Part shown: piece after piece, positions 9,491-17,734 of the stretch
Numbering within the stretch: position 1 is the first letter of the stretch
Layout: the number at the start of each line of letters is the position of its first letter
Source: Putridiphycobacter sp965230195
Lineage (GTDB): Bacteria > Bacteroidota > Bacteroidia > Flavobacteriales_D > Crocinitomicaceae
Direction: 5' to 3'
DNA: 64,000 bases
Assembly (NCBI GenBank): GCA_965230195.1
Contig: OZ245997.1
Location: 2,046,001-2,110,000, forward strand
Made by a program: the position numbers and the translations under genes
Notes under the pieces: generated by a model
The model's database searches: none
What the model saw: only the letters and a program-made list of their open reading frames with translations
What the model was told of the DNA's origin: nothing

Positions 9491-9517
9491 GTGTTTACAA
9501 TTCGTTTTTAGTAGTCA

Positions 9518-9567
9518 TACTTCGACGTTGCTCAGCACAAGATACTTCGACGCCACTCAGTACAGGC
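9518..9567. repeat. Tandem pair of 25-bp TACTTCGACG...CTCAG repeats
   Basis: Two adjacent 25-bp units (9518-9542 and 9543-9567) share TACTTCGACG, then a variable three-base centre, then CTCAG, and a similar end (CACAAGA versus TACAGGC). They lie in the 145-base gap between the uxs and T9SS cargo genes. The more GC-rich sequence stands out from the flanks. I recall similar CTTCGAC...CTCAG intergenic repeats from other Bacteroidota genomes, but I cannot confirm this here. Confidence 0.7.
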
Positions 9568-9635
9568 ATGGAACTCACATAATAATCATTCTGTTATGTG
9601 CCAAAAGTCATCAACATGCTCGTTTCATACCACAA

Positions 9636-10628
9636 TTACTTTACTATGTATTTTTCAAAGTTATAGTGATCAGTCTCAATCAATTCTTCATGAGTTAGTG
9701 CTTTAAAATAGTCATAAGTAACCTTTAAGCCTTCTGATCGGGAAACCTTTGGACTCCAATTTAGTAATTTTTTTGCTTTTGTGATGTCTGGTTGGCGCTG
9801 TTTTGGATCATTTACAGGTAGATCTTTATAAATTATTTTTTGATTCGTACCTGTTAATTTAATGATTTCCTGAGCAAAATCTTTAATACTGATCTCATCA
9901 GGATTTCCAATGTTTACAGGTTGATTATAACCTGAATGCAATAATCTTACAATGCCTTCTATTAAATCGTCGATATAACAAAACGACCGGGTTTGCGAAC
10001 CATCTCCAAAAACGGTCAGGTCTTCTCCTCTCAGCGCTTGTCCGATAAATGCCGGAAGTACTCTACCGTCATTCAGTCTCATTCGCGGTCCGTAAGTATT
10101 GAAAATCCGAACAATACGGGTGTCAACATTATGAAATGTATGGTAGGCCATTGTCATAGCCTCCTGAAACCGCTTGGCTTCATCATATACACCTCTGGGA
10201 CCAATTGGGTTAACGTGTCCCCAGTATTCTTCTGTTTGTGGGTGGACTTCAGGATCACCATATACCTCAGATGTGGAGGCGATCATTAAAGTGGCATTTT
10301 TAGCTTTAGCAAGACCAAGACAATTGTGGATACCAAGGGAGCCAACTTTAAGTGTTTGAATTGGAATTTTTAAGTAATCAATCGGACTGGCTGGAGAGGC
10401 AAAATGAAGAATATAGTCCAGCTTACCAGGTACATGAATGAATTTACTCACATCATGGTGATAAAATTCAAAATTTTCCTTTTGGAATAAGTGTTCAATG
10501 TTTTTTAGCCTTCCGGTAATAAGGTTGTCCATTGCAATAACATGATAGTTATCTTCAATAAATCTATCACAAAGGTGAGACCCTAAAAAACCTGCAGCTC
10601 CTGTAATTAAAATTCTTTTTCTTTCCAT
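9636..10628 (-). CDS. uxs: UDP-glucuronate decarboxylase (UDP-xylose synthase)
   Basis: A 330-residue extended short-chain dehydrogenase that converts UDP-glucuronic acid to UDP-xylose through a 4-keto intermediate. Diagnostic features are TGAAGFLGSH near residue 9, HFASPASPIDY near residue 75, STSEVYGDPEVHPQ with the catalytic Thr/Glu region, and the YDEAKRFQEA YxxxK pair. FNTYGPRM follows. The start codon overlaps the stop of the upstream UDP-glucose dehydrogenase by one base, so the enzyme that makes its substrate is encoded directly before it. The product would supply xylose for a surface glycan. The dTDP-glucose dehydratase relatives lack the ASPASP loop, so this assignment is firm. Confidence 0.93.
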   Translation of the reverse strand: MERKRILITGAAGFLGSHLCDRFIEDNYHVIAMDNLITGRLKNIEHLFQKENFEFYHHDVSKFIHVPGKLDYILHFASPASPIDYLKIPIQTLKVGSLGIHNCLGLAKAKNATLMIASTSEVYGDPEVHPQTEEYWGHVNPIGPRGVYDEAKRFQEAMTMAYHTFHNVDTRIVRIFNTYGPRMRLNDGRVLPAFIGQALRGEDLTVFGDGSQTRSFCYIDDLIEGIVRLLHSGYNQPVNIGNPDEISIKDFAQEIIKLTGTNQKIIYKDLPVNDPKQRQPDITKAKKLLNWSPKVSRSEGLKVTYDYFKALTHEELIETDHYNFEKYIVK

Positions 10629-11941
10629 TAACCTGTAATTGTTTTTCGCCCAATGCTTTCATAATAAAAACCTCTTTCAGCCATATCTTCAAGGTCGAAA
10701 AGATTTCTACCATCAAATATTTTAGGTGATTTCAGGTTTGTCTTTATCAAATTGAAGTCTGGTGTTCTAAACGCTCCCCATTCCGTTGCAATCAATAAAG
10801 CATCAGCACCTTTTATGGCATCATACTCGCTGGATACGAATTCAATTTTATCCTTATACAAATTACGCACATTTTCCATAGCCTCAGGATCATAAGCAAC
10901 AACTTTAGCACCTAAAGCTAAAAGCTTATCAATCATGTAAAGTGCAGGGGCTTCACGAATGTCATCAGTATCAGGTTTAAAAGCTAATCCCCACAGTCCG
11001 AAAGTTAAGCCTTTAACATCACCAAAATGATTAACCACTTTATCAATCAGTTTTATTTTTTGAACATCATTAACTCTGAGAACTGCATTAATGATCTCAA
11101 AATCAAATTGATTTTCTATTCCTGATTTAACCAGGGCCTGTACATCTTTAGGAAAGCAACTCCCTCCAAAACCAATTCCAGGAAATAAAAAGCGTTTTCC
11201 TATTCTGTCATCAGAACCGATTCCAATTCTGACATCATCAACGTTAGCACCAACAATTTCACAAAAATTGGCAATTTCATTCATGAAGGTAATTTTTGTT
11301 GCCAGGAAAGAATTGGCTGCATATTTTGTTAACTCTGCGGATTTTTCATCCATAAACAAAATAGGGTTTCCCTGTCGAACAAATGGTTTATATAATTCTG
11401 ACATGATTTTTCTTGCCCGTTCCGATTCGGTTCCAATAACAACCCTGTCAGGTTTTAAAAAGTCATCAACAGCAAAACCTTCACGTAAAAATTCCGGATT
11501 AGAAACAATATCAAATTCTACATTTGCATGTTTGGCAACTGCCTCATGTACTTTTTCTGCTGTACCTACCGGAACAGTTGATTTGTCAACTATAACTTTA
11601 TAAGAGTTGATCATTTTTCCAAGTTGTTCTCCAACCCCTAATACATATGATAAATCAGCTGATCCGTCTTCTCCGGGAGGAGTAGGTAATGCTAAAAAAA
11701 TAATTTCCGCATTTTCAATAGCTTCTTCTAAATTAGTGGTAAAGTGCAGCCTGCCGTCTTTTATATTTCTTTCGAATAGTACATCTAAATGAGGTTCATA
11801 AATAGGAACCTCTCCATTTTTCATTTTGTTTACTTTATTTTCATCAATGTCAACACAAATGACATGATTTCCTGTTTCGGCAAAGCATGTTCCTGTAACC
11901 AGGCCAACATAACCCGTACCTACTACTGTAATATTTTTCAT
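10628..11941 (-). CDS. ugd: UDP-glucose 6-dehydrogenase
   Basis: A 437-residue UDP-glucose dehydrogenase making UDP-glucuronic acid with two NAD. The N-terminal VVGTGYVGLVTGTCFAE, the VDKSTVPVGTA segment, SNPEFLREGFAV and the catalytic cysteine in GFGGSCFPKDV (near residue 260) are all present in order. Its start overlaps the stop of the aminotransferase gene by four bases (ATGA), and its stop overlaps the uxs start by one, so the three are tightly coupled. Product flow is towards UDP-xylose through the next gene. It differs from the second dehydrogenase of this operon (2684-3982), which belongs to the UDP-N-acetylhexosamine branch. Confidence 0.94.
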   Translation of the reverse strand: MKNITVVGTGYVGLVTGTCFAETGNHVICVDIDENKVNKMKNGEVPIYEPHLDVLFERNIKDGRLHFTTNLEEAIENAEIIFLALPTPPGEDGSADLSYVLGVGEQLGKMINSYKVIVDKSTVPVGTAEKVHEAVAKHANVEFDIVSNPEFLREGFAVDDFLKPDRVVIGTESERARKIMSELYKPFVRQGNPILFMDEKSAELTKYAANSFLATKITFMNEIANFCEIVGANVDDVRIGIGSDDRIGKRFLFPGIGFGGSCFPKDVQALVKSGIENQFDFEIINAVLRVNDVQKIKLIDKVVNHFGDVKGLTFGLWGLAFKPDTDDIREAPALYMIDKLLALGAKVVAYDPEAMENVRNLYKDKIEFVSSEYDAIKGADALLIATEWGAFRTPDFNLIKTNLKSPKIFDGRNLFDLEDMAERGFYYESIGRKTITG

Positions 11942-13068
11942 TTATTTAAAAATTCTTTTAGAGATTTGCAAATGTAATTTAGTTGTTCTTCATCCAATTC
12001 AGTGTGCATTGGGAGTGACAGAACAGATTTACACAGTTGATTTGTGATTTTAAAATCATCATGATTATACTTATCTGCATCATAGGCTTTTTGAGTATGT
12101 AGCGGTACAGGATAGTAAATCATAGCCGGAATTCCTTTTTCTTTTAAAAACTCCTGGGCCTTAAACTGATCAATACCATCAATTTTCAAAGTGTATTGAT
12201 GGAATACATGTGTAGAGTCTTTATCAATTACCGGAGGTTCAACACCTTCTATTTCATTGAAAAAACTGGTGTAATATTCTGCTGCTTTTTGTCTGTTTTC
12301 AATATATGAATCGAGATGACGTAATTTAATTTTTAATATAGCTGCCTGAATACTATCGAGTCTTGAGTTTACACCAACCCTATCATAGTAATACCTGGTG
12401 CCCATTCCATGATTAACTAAAGACCTTATAATTTCAGCCAGTTGATCATTGTTGGTGAAAATTGCACCACCATCACCAAAGCAGCCTAAGTTTTTGGAAG
12501 GAAAAAAAGAGGTTGTTCCAATGTCTCCCATAGTTCCTGCAAAGGTGCTTTTTCCATCAGGAAATGTGTATTTTGCTCCAATCCCCTGTGCAGTGTCTTC
12601 AACAACAAACAGATTATGTTTTTTAGCCAATGCTAAAATAGCTTCCATATTGGCACATTGTCCGAATAAATGAACAGGAATAATTGCCTTTGTTTTAGGT
12701 GTTATGGCTTTTTCAATGGCGTTTATCGAAATATTAAAAGTATCCTGATCAACATCTACTAAAACAGGTGTTAATTTTAAAAGCTTAATGACCTCTACAG
12801 TTGCGGCAAATGTGAAATCTGAGGTAATGACTTCGTCACCAGGCTCTAAACCCAATGCCATTAAAGCCACTTGCAATGCATCAGTTCCATTTGCACAAGG
12901 AATAACATGTTTGACATCTAAATATTTCTCTAAATCAGATTGAAATTCTTTTACTGCAGGTCCGTTTACAAAAGCTGCGGTATCCATAATTTTTTCAATG
13001 TCCTGGAGAATTTCGGGCTTGATTTTTTCATACTGAGAAACCAAGTCAACCATTTGAATTTTTTTCAC
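11938..13068 (-). CDS. wbpE: UDP-3-keto-sugar aminotransferase, WbpE/PorR-like DegT family
   Basis: A PLP-dependent sugar aminotransferase of the DegT/DnrJ/EryC1 family, about 376 residues. It is predicted to transfer an amino group from glutamate to the 3-keto position made by the WbpB-type enzyme. The PLP lysine is in FFPSKNLGCFGDGGA near residue 190, with PCANGTDALQVAL and VEDTAQGIGA upstream. I chose the GTG at 13066-13068 because it gives MKKIQMVDL, the common start of Bacteroidota homologues; a TTG nine bases upstream and an ATG at 13053 are alternatives. It is the first gene of the operon and is separated from its pathway partners by ugd, uxs and the T9SS cargo gene. In Porphyromonas the homologous PorR is needed for anchoring T9SS cargo. 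Confidence 0.86.
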   Translation of the reverse strand: MKKIQMVDLVSQYEKIKPEILQDIEKIMDTAAFVNGPAVKEFQSDLEKYLDVKHVIPCANGTDALQVALMALGLEPGDEVITSDFTFAATVEVIKLLKLTPVLVDVDQDTFNISINAIEKAITPKTKAIIPVHLFGQCANMEAILALAKKHNLFVVEDTAQGIGAKYTFPDGKSTFAGTMGDIGTTSFFPSKNLGCFGDGGAIFTNNDQLAEIIRSLVNHGMGTRYYYDRVGVNSRLDSIQAAILKIKLRHLDSYIENRQKAAEYYTSFFNEIEGVEPPVIDKDSTHVFHQYTLKIDGIDQFKAQEFLKEKGIPAMIYYPVPLHTQKAYDADKYNHDDFKITNQLCKSVLSLPMHTELDEEQLNYICKSLKEFLNK

Positions 13069-13158
13069 TTTAATCAATAATTAGTGTTAAATACTATTAA
13101 GTTTGCGAATATAACCAATAATGGTGTATTTTTAGCGTTTAAAATTAAGTCGTTTAAA

Positions 13159-13166
13159 TATTTTTG
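13159..13166 (+). promoter_or_regulatory. TAnnTTTG-type -7 box upstream of outer-membrane protein gene
   Basis: TATTTTTG matches the Bacteroidota -7 consensus TAnnTTTG exactly. It lies only nine bases before the ATG at 13175, so the transcript would be nearly leaderless. No clear TTG box is seen at the expected distance upstream. The call is weak. Confidence 0.35.
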
Positions 13167-13174
13167 TTGATTTG

Positions 13175-13954
13175 ATGAATCTTTATTATACAATTTCAAA
13201 ATTTAGTGTAAAGTGGTTTTTCTTAGCCTGTTTTTTATTGTCTGCTGTGGTAGTCAATGCGCAGCGGGATCTTAAATCCGAACCAATTTTTACACCGATT
13301 TACGGACTGACATATAAGGGATCATTTTCAGGAGGAGATTTTGCTGACAGATGGGGATATTCCAATGCTTTGGGAGCTGAAGTTAATTTTAAATTAAAAA
13401 GTGGTTTAACATTTGGTTTAGAGTCTCAGTTTTTATTTGGCAATACATTCCGTGACAGCGCTATTTTTGAAAAAGTATTTAACTCAAATAACCAGATAAC
13501 CGGCCTAAGCGGGGCACCGGGAGATATACTCTATTTACTTAGAGGAGCCAATTTTTCAGGGCAAATTGGTTATGTTTTTACTAAAGTGGGAAAGAACCCC
13601 AATGCCGGCCCGTGGATTAATTTTGGATTGGGCTATATCCAACATAAAATCAGAATTGAGTCAAATTATGACCAGATTAATCAGTTTAAGGAAAGTTATA
13701 TAAAAGGGTACGATAAATTGAGCATGGGAGTCTTGTCGAAGCAATTTATAGGATACTTACAGCAAGGTGATAAAAACTTTTTGAATTTTTATGCAGGGTT
13801 TGAATTTACACAAGGTTTTACAAAAAATGTAAGAACCTATAATTTTGATTCGGAAGGTCCTGAAAATGATTTACGTCTGGATCTGATGTTTGGTTTTAAA
13901 GTAGGGTGGATGGTACCTATATACAAAAGACAACTTCAAGAGTATTATTATTGA
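13175..13954 (+). CDS. Outer-membrane beta-barrel protein of unknown function
   Basis: A 259-residue protein starting at the ATG at 13175 (a TTG just before is less likely). It has a signal peptide ending near VVVNAQ, then alternating aromatic and glycine-rich strands (YGLTYKGSFSGGDFADRWGYS, GLTFGLESQFLFGN, GPWINFGLGYIQHKI, NFYAGFEFTQGF, LMFGFKVGWMVP), the pattern of a small outer-membrane barrel. I do not recognise a specific family. The stop is two bases before the start of waaA, so they form one unit. This suggests a connection with lipopolysaccharide or envelope biogenesis, although that is inference from position only. Confidence 0.8.
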   Translation: MNLYYTISKFSVKWFFLACFLLSAVVVNAQRDLKSEPIFTPIYGLTYKGSFSGGDFADRWGYSNALGAEVNFKLKSGLTFGLESQFLFGNTFRDSAIFEKVFNSNNQITGLSGAPGDILYLLRGANFSGQIGYVFTKVGKNPNAGPWINFGLGYIQHKIRIESNYDQINQFKESYIKGYDKLSMGVLSKQFIGYLQQGDKNFLNFYAGFEFTQGFTKNVRTYNFDSEGPENDLRLDLMFGFKVGWMVPIYKRQLQEYYY

Positions 13955-13956
13955 TC

Positions 13957-15156
13957 ATGAATCTGATCTACAATTTTAGTATTGCTATTTATGGATTTTT
14001 AATCCGTTTGGCGGCATCATTTAATCCAAAAGCCAGATTATGGGTTAATGGAAGAAAAGATGTTTGGTCGAAGTTGAAATTGTTTGATTCTGAAGGTCAG
14101 GTTGTGTATTGGTTTCATTGTGCCAGTCTAGGAGAATTTGAACAGGGCAGACCTGTAATGGAAAAGTTAAAATCGGAACGGAAATGTAAAATCGTGGTTT
14201 CCTTTTTTTCTCCTTCAGGCTATGAAATCAGAAAGAATTATGAGGGAGCAGATTTAATTTTTTACCTTCCATTGGACACTAAAAAAAATGCCGAAAAGGT
14301 ATATTCAATCCTTAAACCACATCAGGTTTTCTTTGTCAAATATGAGTTTTGGGCAAATTATATTTTCACCCTGAAACGCCATAATGTAAAACTTTATCTG
14401 GTATCAGGAATATTCAGGAGTAATCAGATTTTTTTCAAATGGTATGGGCGTTTTTTTCGAAAAGCACTTTTGGCATTTGAATTAATTTTTGTTCAAAATG
14501 AAGCTTCTCAATCCTTACTGAAGAAAATAGATGTGGAATCAATATACTCTGGTGATACGCGGTATGACAGAGTGATGGGGAATGCTGAAAATGTACAACA
14601 AATTGAAATTGTAAAGGCGTTTACACAAGGAAATGAATCACTGGTTGTTGGTTCGTCCTGGAGTGAAGATGAAGCCATTTTGTTTCCTGCTATTAATGAT
14701 CCTTCATTTAAGGATAAGGTGATTATTGCTCCTCATGAAATTAAAGAGGCACGATTATCTGCAATTGAAGCCGGATTGACTAAGAAATGTATCAGGTTCT
14801 CAAAGGTCAGTACTGATATTCAAAATTATGATGTTCTGATTATTGATAATATTGGTATGTTGATGCATATTTACCAATATGCAAAAAAAGCGTTTGTGGG
14901 AGGAGGTTTCAGAACCGGATTACACAATATTCTTGAACCCGCTGCTTTTGGTGTGCCGGTAATGTTTGGCCCAAATCATCAAAAATTTCCGGAGGCTACC
15001 TTGTTTATTGAGCAGAAAATAGGATTTGAAGTTTCTACCACCGATCAGTTTTTAAAAGTCTATCAGACACTTTCCAATAATCCGATTAACGAAAAAGTTT
15101 TGGATTTTATGAAGGCCAATACAGGGGCAACAGATACAATTTTGAAAGCAATATAA
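13957..15156 (+). CDS. waaA: 3-deoxy-D-manno-octulosonic acid transferase
   Basis: A 399-residue inner-membrane glycosyltransferase (GT30) that adds Kdo from CMP-Kdo to lipid A precursor. The start at ATG 13957 follows the previous stop by two bases; a longer reading frame from 13906 would overlap that gene and is rejected. A hydrophobic N-terminal anchor (about residues 5-25) is followed by the conserved HCASLGEFEQGRP, LPLDTKKN, FVKYEFWANY, GDTRYDRV and late GGGFRTGLHNILEPAAFGVPVMFGP. The motif set and length agree with KdtA/WaaA. It is likely co-transcribed with the outer-membrane protein gene upstream. Confidence 0.93.
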   Translation: MNLIYNFSIAIYGFLIRLAASFNPKARLWVNGRKDVWSKLKLFDSEGQVVYWFHCASLGEFEQGRPVMEKLKSERKCKIVVSFFSPSGYEIRKNYEGADLIFYLPLDTKKNAEKVYSILKPHQVFFVKYEFWANYIFTLKRHNVKLYLVSGIFRSNQIFFKWYGRFFRKALLAFELIFVQNEASQSLLKKIDVESIYSGDTRYDRVMGNAENVQQIEIVKAFTQGNESLVVGSSWSEDEAILFPAINDPSFKDKVIIAPHEIKEARLSAIEAGLTKKCIRFSKVSTDIQNYDVLIIDNIGMLMHIYQYAKKAFVGGGFRTGLHNILEPAAFGVPVMFGPNHQKFPEATLFIEQKIGFEVSTTDQFLKVYQTLSNNPINEKVLDFMKANTGATDTILKAI

Positions 15157-15191
15157 ATTATACTATATTTAAAAAATTAAAAAATTTGTGT

Positions 15192-16211
15192 ATGAAAACG
15201 TTAAAGAAAATAATTGTTGCTCTGGTAGTTTTGGTGGGGATTTATGTGATCGTTTCATTTTTTGCTCCGGATTCGTATGAAGTAAAACGTGTAAAAACGA
15301 TAAATGCGCCGGTTGAGGTGGTATGGGAACAGGTTTCGAAATTTAATAATTGGGAGAGCTGGTCACCATGGAAAGAGAAAGATCCAACCGTTACTTTTAC
15401 ATTGGATGGGGCTGACGGTACAGTTGGAACAACATATAAATGGACAGGAGATGTCGAATTATCCGGTGAAGGGTATATGAAAATTACAGAAGTCGTTGAA
15501 CATGAAAAATTTTCTTATGATTTAGGATTTATTAAGCCATGGGAAATGGAATCGAAAGGAGCGTTTACGCTTTCAGGAAACGGTGAATCAACTGACATTA
15601 CCTGGACTGACAGAGGAGATATTGGTTTTATGGGGAGAGTGCCTATGATGTTTATGAGTTTAGATGATATGATTGGGCCGGATTTTGAAAGAGGGTTATT
15701 TAAGATAGATTCACTTTCAATGTTGATTGCAGAAGCTCAAAAAGCTGATCAGGTTAAGGAAGAGATGTTTGCAGGAGGAATTTATCTTGGTAAACGTCAA
15801 ATGATTCAAATAGCTGAACTGGATTCTTCGATTTATGCGGATGGATATGCTGCATTGGGAATGTTTTGTGGTCAAAACGGAGTGGAAATGACCGGTGCAC
15901 CATCAAGCATTTTTTACGATTGGAACGAGGAAACAGATTCAACAGATATGGCTGTTGTGTTTAAAATTGGAGCTGATGTTGATGTTGCCGACTCAGGATT
16001 AGAATTAACTAAAATACCTGAGACAAAAGCATTGGTTTATGATTATTACGGTCCTTATGAAGATGGAGGAAAGGGTCATGAAAAATTGATGGAATATATG
16101 TCAGCCAAAGGATACGAAATGACTATTTGTGTGGAAGAGTTTTTGAATGATCCTACTACGGTTAATTCTCCGGATGAAATTCTGACCAGAATTTACTACT
16201 TGTTAAAATAA
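15192..16211 (+). CDS. Membrane-anchored SRPBCC domain fused to GyrI-like ligand-binding domain
   Basis: A 339-residue protein starting at ATG 15192. One N-terminal hydrophobic segment (IIVALVVLVGIYVIVSFF) should anchor it in the inner membrane. Residues about 28-165 form an SRPBCC/START-like lipid or hydrophobic ligand pocket (INAPVEVVWEQVSKFNNWESWSPW is the polyketide-cyclase signature; no more is quoted here). Residues about 190-339 resemble the GyrI-like, AraC effector-binding fold, with YDYYGPYEDGGKGHEKLMEY and a final DEILTRIYYLLK. Both halves are small-molecule binding folds and no enzyme motif is seen. It lies 35 bases after waaA on the same strand and may share its transcript. The ligand is unknown. 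Confidence 0.75.
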   Translation: MKTLKKIIVALVVLVGIYVIVSFFAPDSYEVKRVKTINAPVEVVWEQVSKFNNWESWSPWKEKDPTVTFTLDGADGTVGTTYKWTGDVELSGEGYMKITEVVEHEKFSYDLGFIKPWEMESKGAFTLSGNGESTDITWTDRGDIGFMGRVPMMFMSLDDMIGPDFERGLFKIDSLSMLIAEAQKADQVKEEMFAGGIYLGKRQMIQIAELDSSIYADGYAALGMFCGQNGVEMTGAPSSIFYDWNEETDSTDMAVVFKIGADVDVADSGLELTKIPETKALVYDYYGPYEDGGKGHEKLMEYMSAKGYEMTICVEEFLNDPTTVNSPDEILTRIYYLLK

Positions 16212-16234
16212 GGTAACAACGAAAAAAAGTTTAT

Positions 16235-16267
16235 TAATCGGCATTGTCTTTTAGATGATGCCGATTA
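16235..16267. terminator. Bidirectional hairpin between convergent genes
   Basis: A perfect 10-bp stem (TAATCGGCAT at 16235-16244, ATGCCGATTA at 16258-16267) is flanked by A-rich sequence to the left and CTTTTTC to the right. It lies at the convergence of the SRPBCC gene and the alpha/beta hydrolase, and includes the last codons and stop of the hydrolase. It could end transcription in both directions. Confidence 0.65.
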
Positions 16268-17078
16268 CTTTTTCTACCAATTCGTCATTCCATAACATCC
16301 TGTAATGACCAATGTTTTGGTATTTATATAGACTTGAGTTTTCAATAGATTCATGAATGTCCTCTGAGTTTCTGTAGGAAATGACTTTATCAAATTCATC
16401 ATGAAATAAATGCAGATGATCAAAATTAGCCAACTTTAATTTATCTTGCGTATTAACTTCCTCTAATGGCTCTCCTAAAACCATATCAGCTTTATGAAGC
16501 AATAATTTATAAGCCTTATTACCTAAAGAAATCATTTGTTTAAACTCTTCAAAAACATCTTTAATATGATTCGGACTGGTTAAAAAAACCAGTTGATCAA
16601 TTTTAATTTTCAGTTCAGACAATGCATAGCCCGAAATAGCTGAGCCGAAAGAGTGTGCAATGATTGAAACATTTTTGTTGGAAGGCAGGGTGTTTAAAAA
16701 AGTTTTAAACGCGGACTTACAAACAAAAAGATTTGTTTTATCAGCTCTGTAGAAAGCATGTGCAGGTAGGTTTATGCTAAGGACATATTTGTCTTTTTCC
16801 AATAGCTTATCTACAAATTTAAGCATACAACCTGCATTGGAATCCCAACCATGAAGTAATATAACAATATCGTGATCAGGGTTTCCGAATGCATAACTAT
16901 CAATTGGTTCTGAATCAAATTCAATTACTGATTTGTTCGCTTTTTCATAAAATGCTTTTTCTCTGTCACGAATGCTTTTTTTTCTAACCTTCTGAAAAAT
17001 GTTAAAAGCAGAGTTTGCAGCAGCCTTAGGGCTTATAAATGAAAGGGTTTTAAAGTAAAAAATGATGAGTGTTTTCAT
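16251..17078 (-). CDS. Alpha/beta hydrolase, possibly TetR-regulated
   Basis: A cytosolic or membrane-associated alpha/beta hydrolase of 275 residues when started at ATG 17078. The oxyanion-loop segment VILLHGWDSNAG and the nucleophile elbow AHSFGS (Ser flanked by G-x-S-x-G-like residues) are clear. HLFHDEFDKVISY and a late NIGHYRM supply the expected acid and histidine. A longer frame from 17108 would place the 16-base operator inside the coding region, so the shorter start is preferred. The gene follows tetR by 36 bases and has its own copy of the tetR operator just upstream of the start, so it is a likely regulated target. Its substrate cannot be told from the sequence. Confidence 0.82.
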   Translation of the reverse strand: MKTLIIFYFKTLSFISPKAAANSAFNIFQKVRKKSIRDREKAFYEKANKSVIEFDSEPIDSYAFGNPDHDIVILLHGWDSNAGCMLKFVDKLLEKDKYVLSINLPAHAFYRADKTNLFVCKSAFKTFLNTLPSNKNVSIIAHSFGSAISGYALSELKIKIDQLVFLTSPNHIKDVFEEFKQMISLGNKAYKLLLHKADMVLGEPLEEVNTQDKLKLANFDHLHLFHDEFDKVISYRNSEDIHESIENSSLYKYQNIGHYRMLWNDELVEKVIGII

Positions 17079-17081
17079 AAT

Positions 17082-17097
17082 TATACCGATTAGTATA
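17082..17097. promoter_or_regulatory. TetR operator copy upstream of hydrolase
   Basis: TATACCGATTAGTATA is an imperfect inverted repeat and matches 15 of 16 bases of the operator at 17735-17750 when read on the opposite strand. It ends four bases before the hydrolase start codon. A repressor bound here would block initiation or early elongation. Confidence 0.65.
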
Positions 17098-17114
17098 TTT
17101 TTAGTCAAAAAAAA

Positions 17115-17711
17115 TTATGTCAAAATTTCCTTTTCTATCATATTGTTTAACATATCTGACATATCAACCATATACGCTTCTGTTTGAGTGGCCATTGACA
17201 TGAATATTGCCCCTTCTATTAAGGCGAATATTCTTCTGGCGTAAACCTGAGGATCAATTTTTTTTGAGAATTCACCGTTATTAATACCTGATGAAATGAT
17301 ATGTGAGATACTATTTTGAATATTATAAATTGCTTTTTTAACTTTTTCTAATAATGGCTGATTTTGGTGGTTGGCATCAATACCAACATTTAAAAGCGGA
17401 CATCCCCCGAAATCATACGTAAACTGATAGTAGTTTCTGTAAAATTTAGAAATAGCATATAGTTTATCTGTACTTGATTTTTCCTGGTTAATTACCGTTT
17501 CAATTCTGGCCATTACCAATTTAATATTGTAGACAAAAGCTTTAACAGCTAACTCATTTTTATTTTCAAAGTTGCCGTAAACAGCGCCTTTTGTTAATCC
17601 GGTAGCATTTGTGATATCTTGCATACTGGTACCGGAATAACCTTTTTTATTAAAAACAGGTGCTACAGTTTTAATAATAAATGAGGTCGTTATTTCAGAT
17701 TTAGACGGCAT
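17115..17711 (-). CDS. TetR/AcrR family transcriptional regulator
   Basis: A 198-residue one-component regulator. The N-terminal 55 residues form the TetR helix-turn-helix (APVFNKKGYSGTSMQDI, then GLTKGAVYGNFENKNEL). The rest is an all-alpha ligand-binding domain with a single Cys-containing GGCPLLNVG, common in a subgroup that includes AcrR/YxaF-like repressors. Two matching 16-base inverted repeats, one in its own promoter and one before the adjacent hydrolase, support autoregulation and control of that hydrolase. The inducing ligand is unknown. Confidence 0.88.
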   Translation of the reverse strand: MPSKSEITTSFIIKTVAPVFNKKGYSGTSMQDITNATGLTKGAVYGNFENKNELAVKAFVYNIKLVMARIETVINQEKSSTDKLYAISKFYRNYYQFTYDFGGCPLLNVGIDANHQNQPLLEKVKKAIYNIQNSISHIISSGINNGEFSKKIDPQVYARRIFALIEGAIFMSMATQTEAYMVDMSDMLNNMIEKEILT

Positions 17712-17717
17712 CCACTA

Positions 17718-17725
17718 CAAAGGTA
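17718..17725 (-). promoter_or_regulatory. tetR promoter -7 box
   Basis: On the minus strand TACCTTTG matches the Bacteroidota TAnnTTTG consensus exactly. It lies six bases before the tetR start codon. The operator at 17735-17750 is immediately upstream, in the promoter spacer, so binding should exclude RNA polymerase. Confidence 0.6.
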
Positions 17726-17734
17726 TAAAAAAAA

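Noticed and set aside
13906..13956. Longer N-terminus for waaA
   Set aside because: It would overlap the preceding gene and lacks the conserved family start; ATG 13957 fits better.
17079..17108. Longer N-terminus for the alpha/beta hydrolase
   Set aside because: It would put the TetR operator inside the coding sequence; the ATG at 17078 directly follows the operator.
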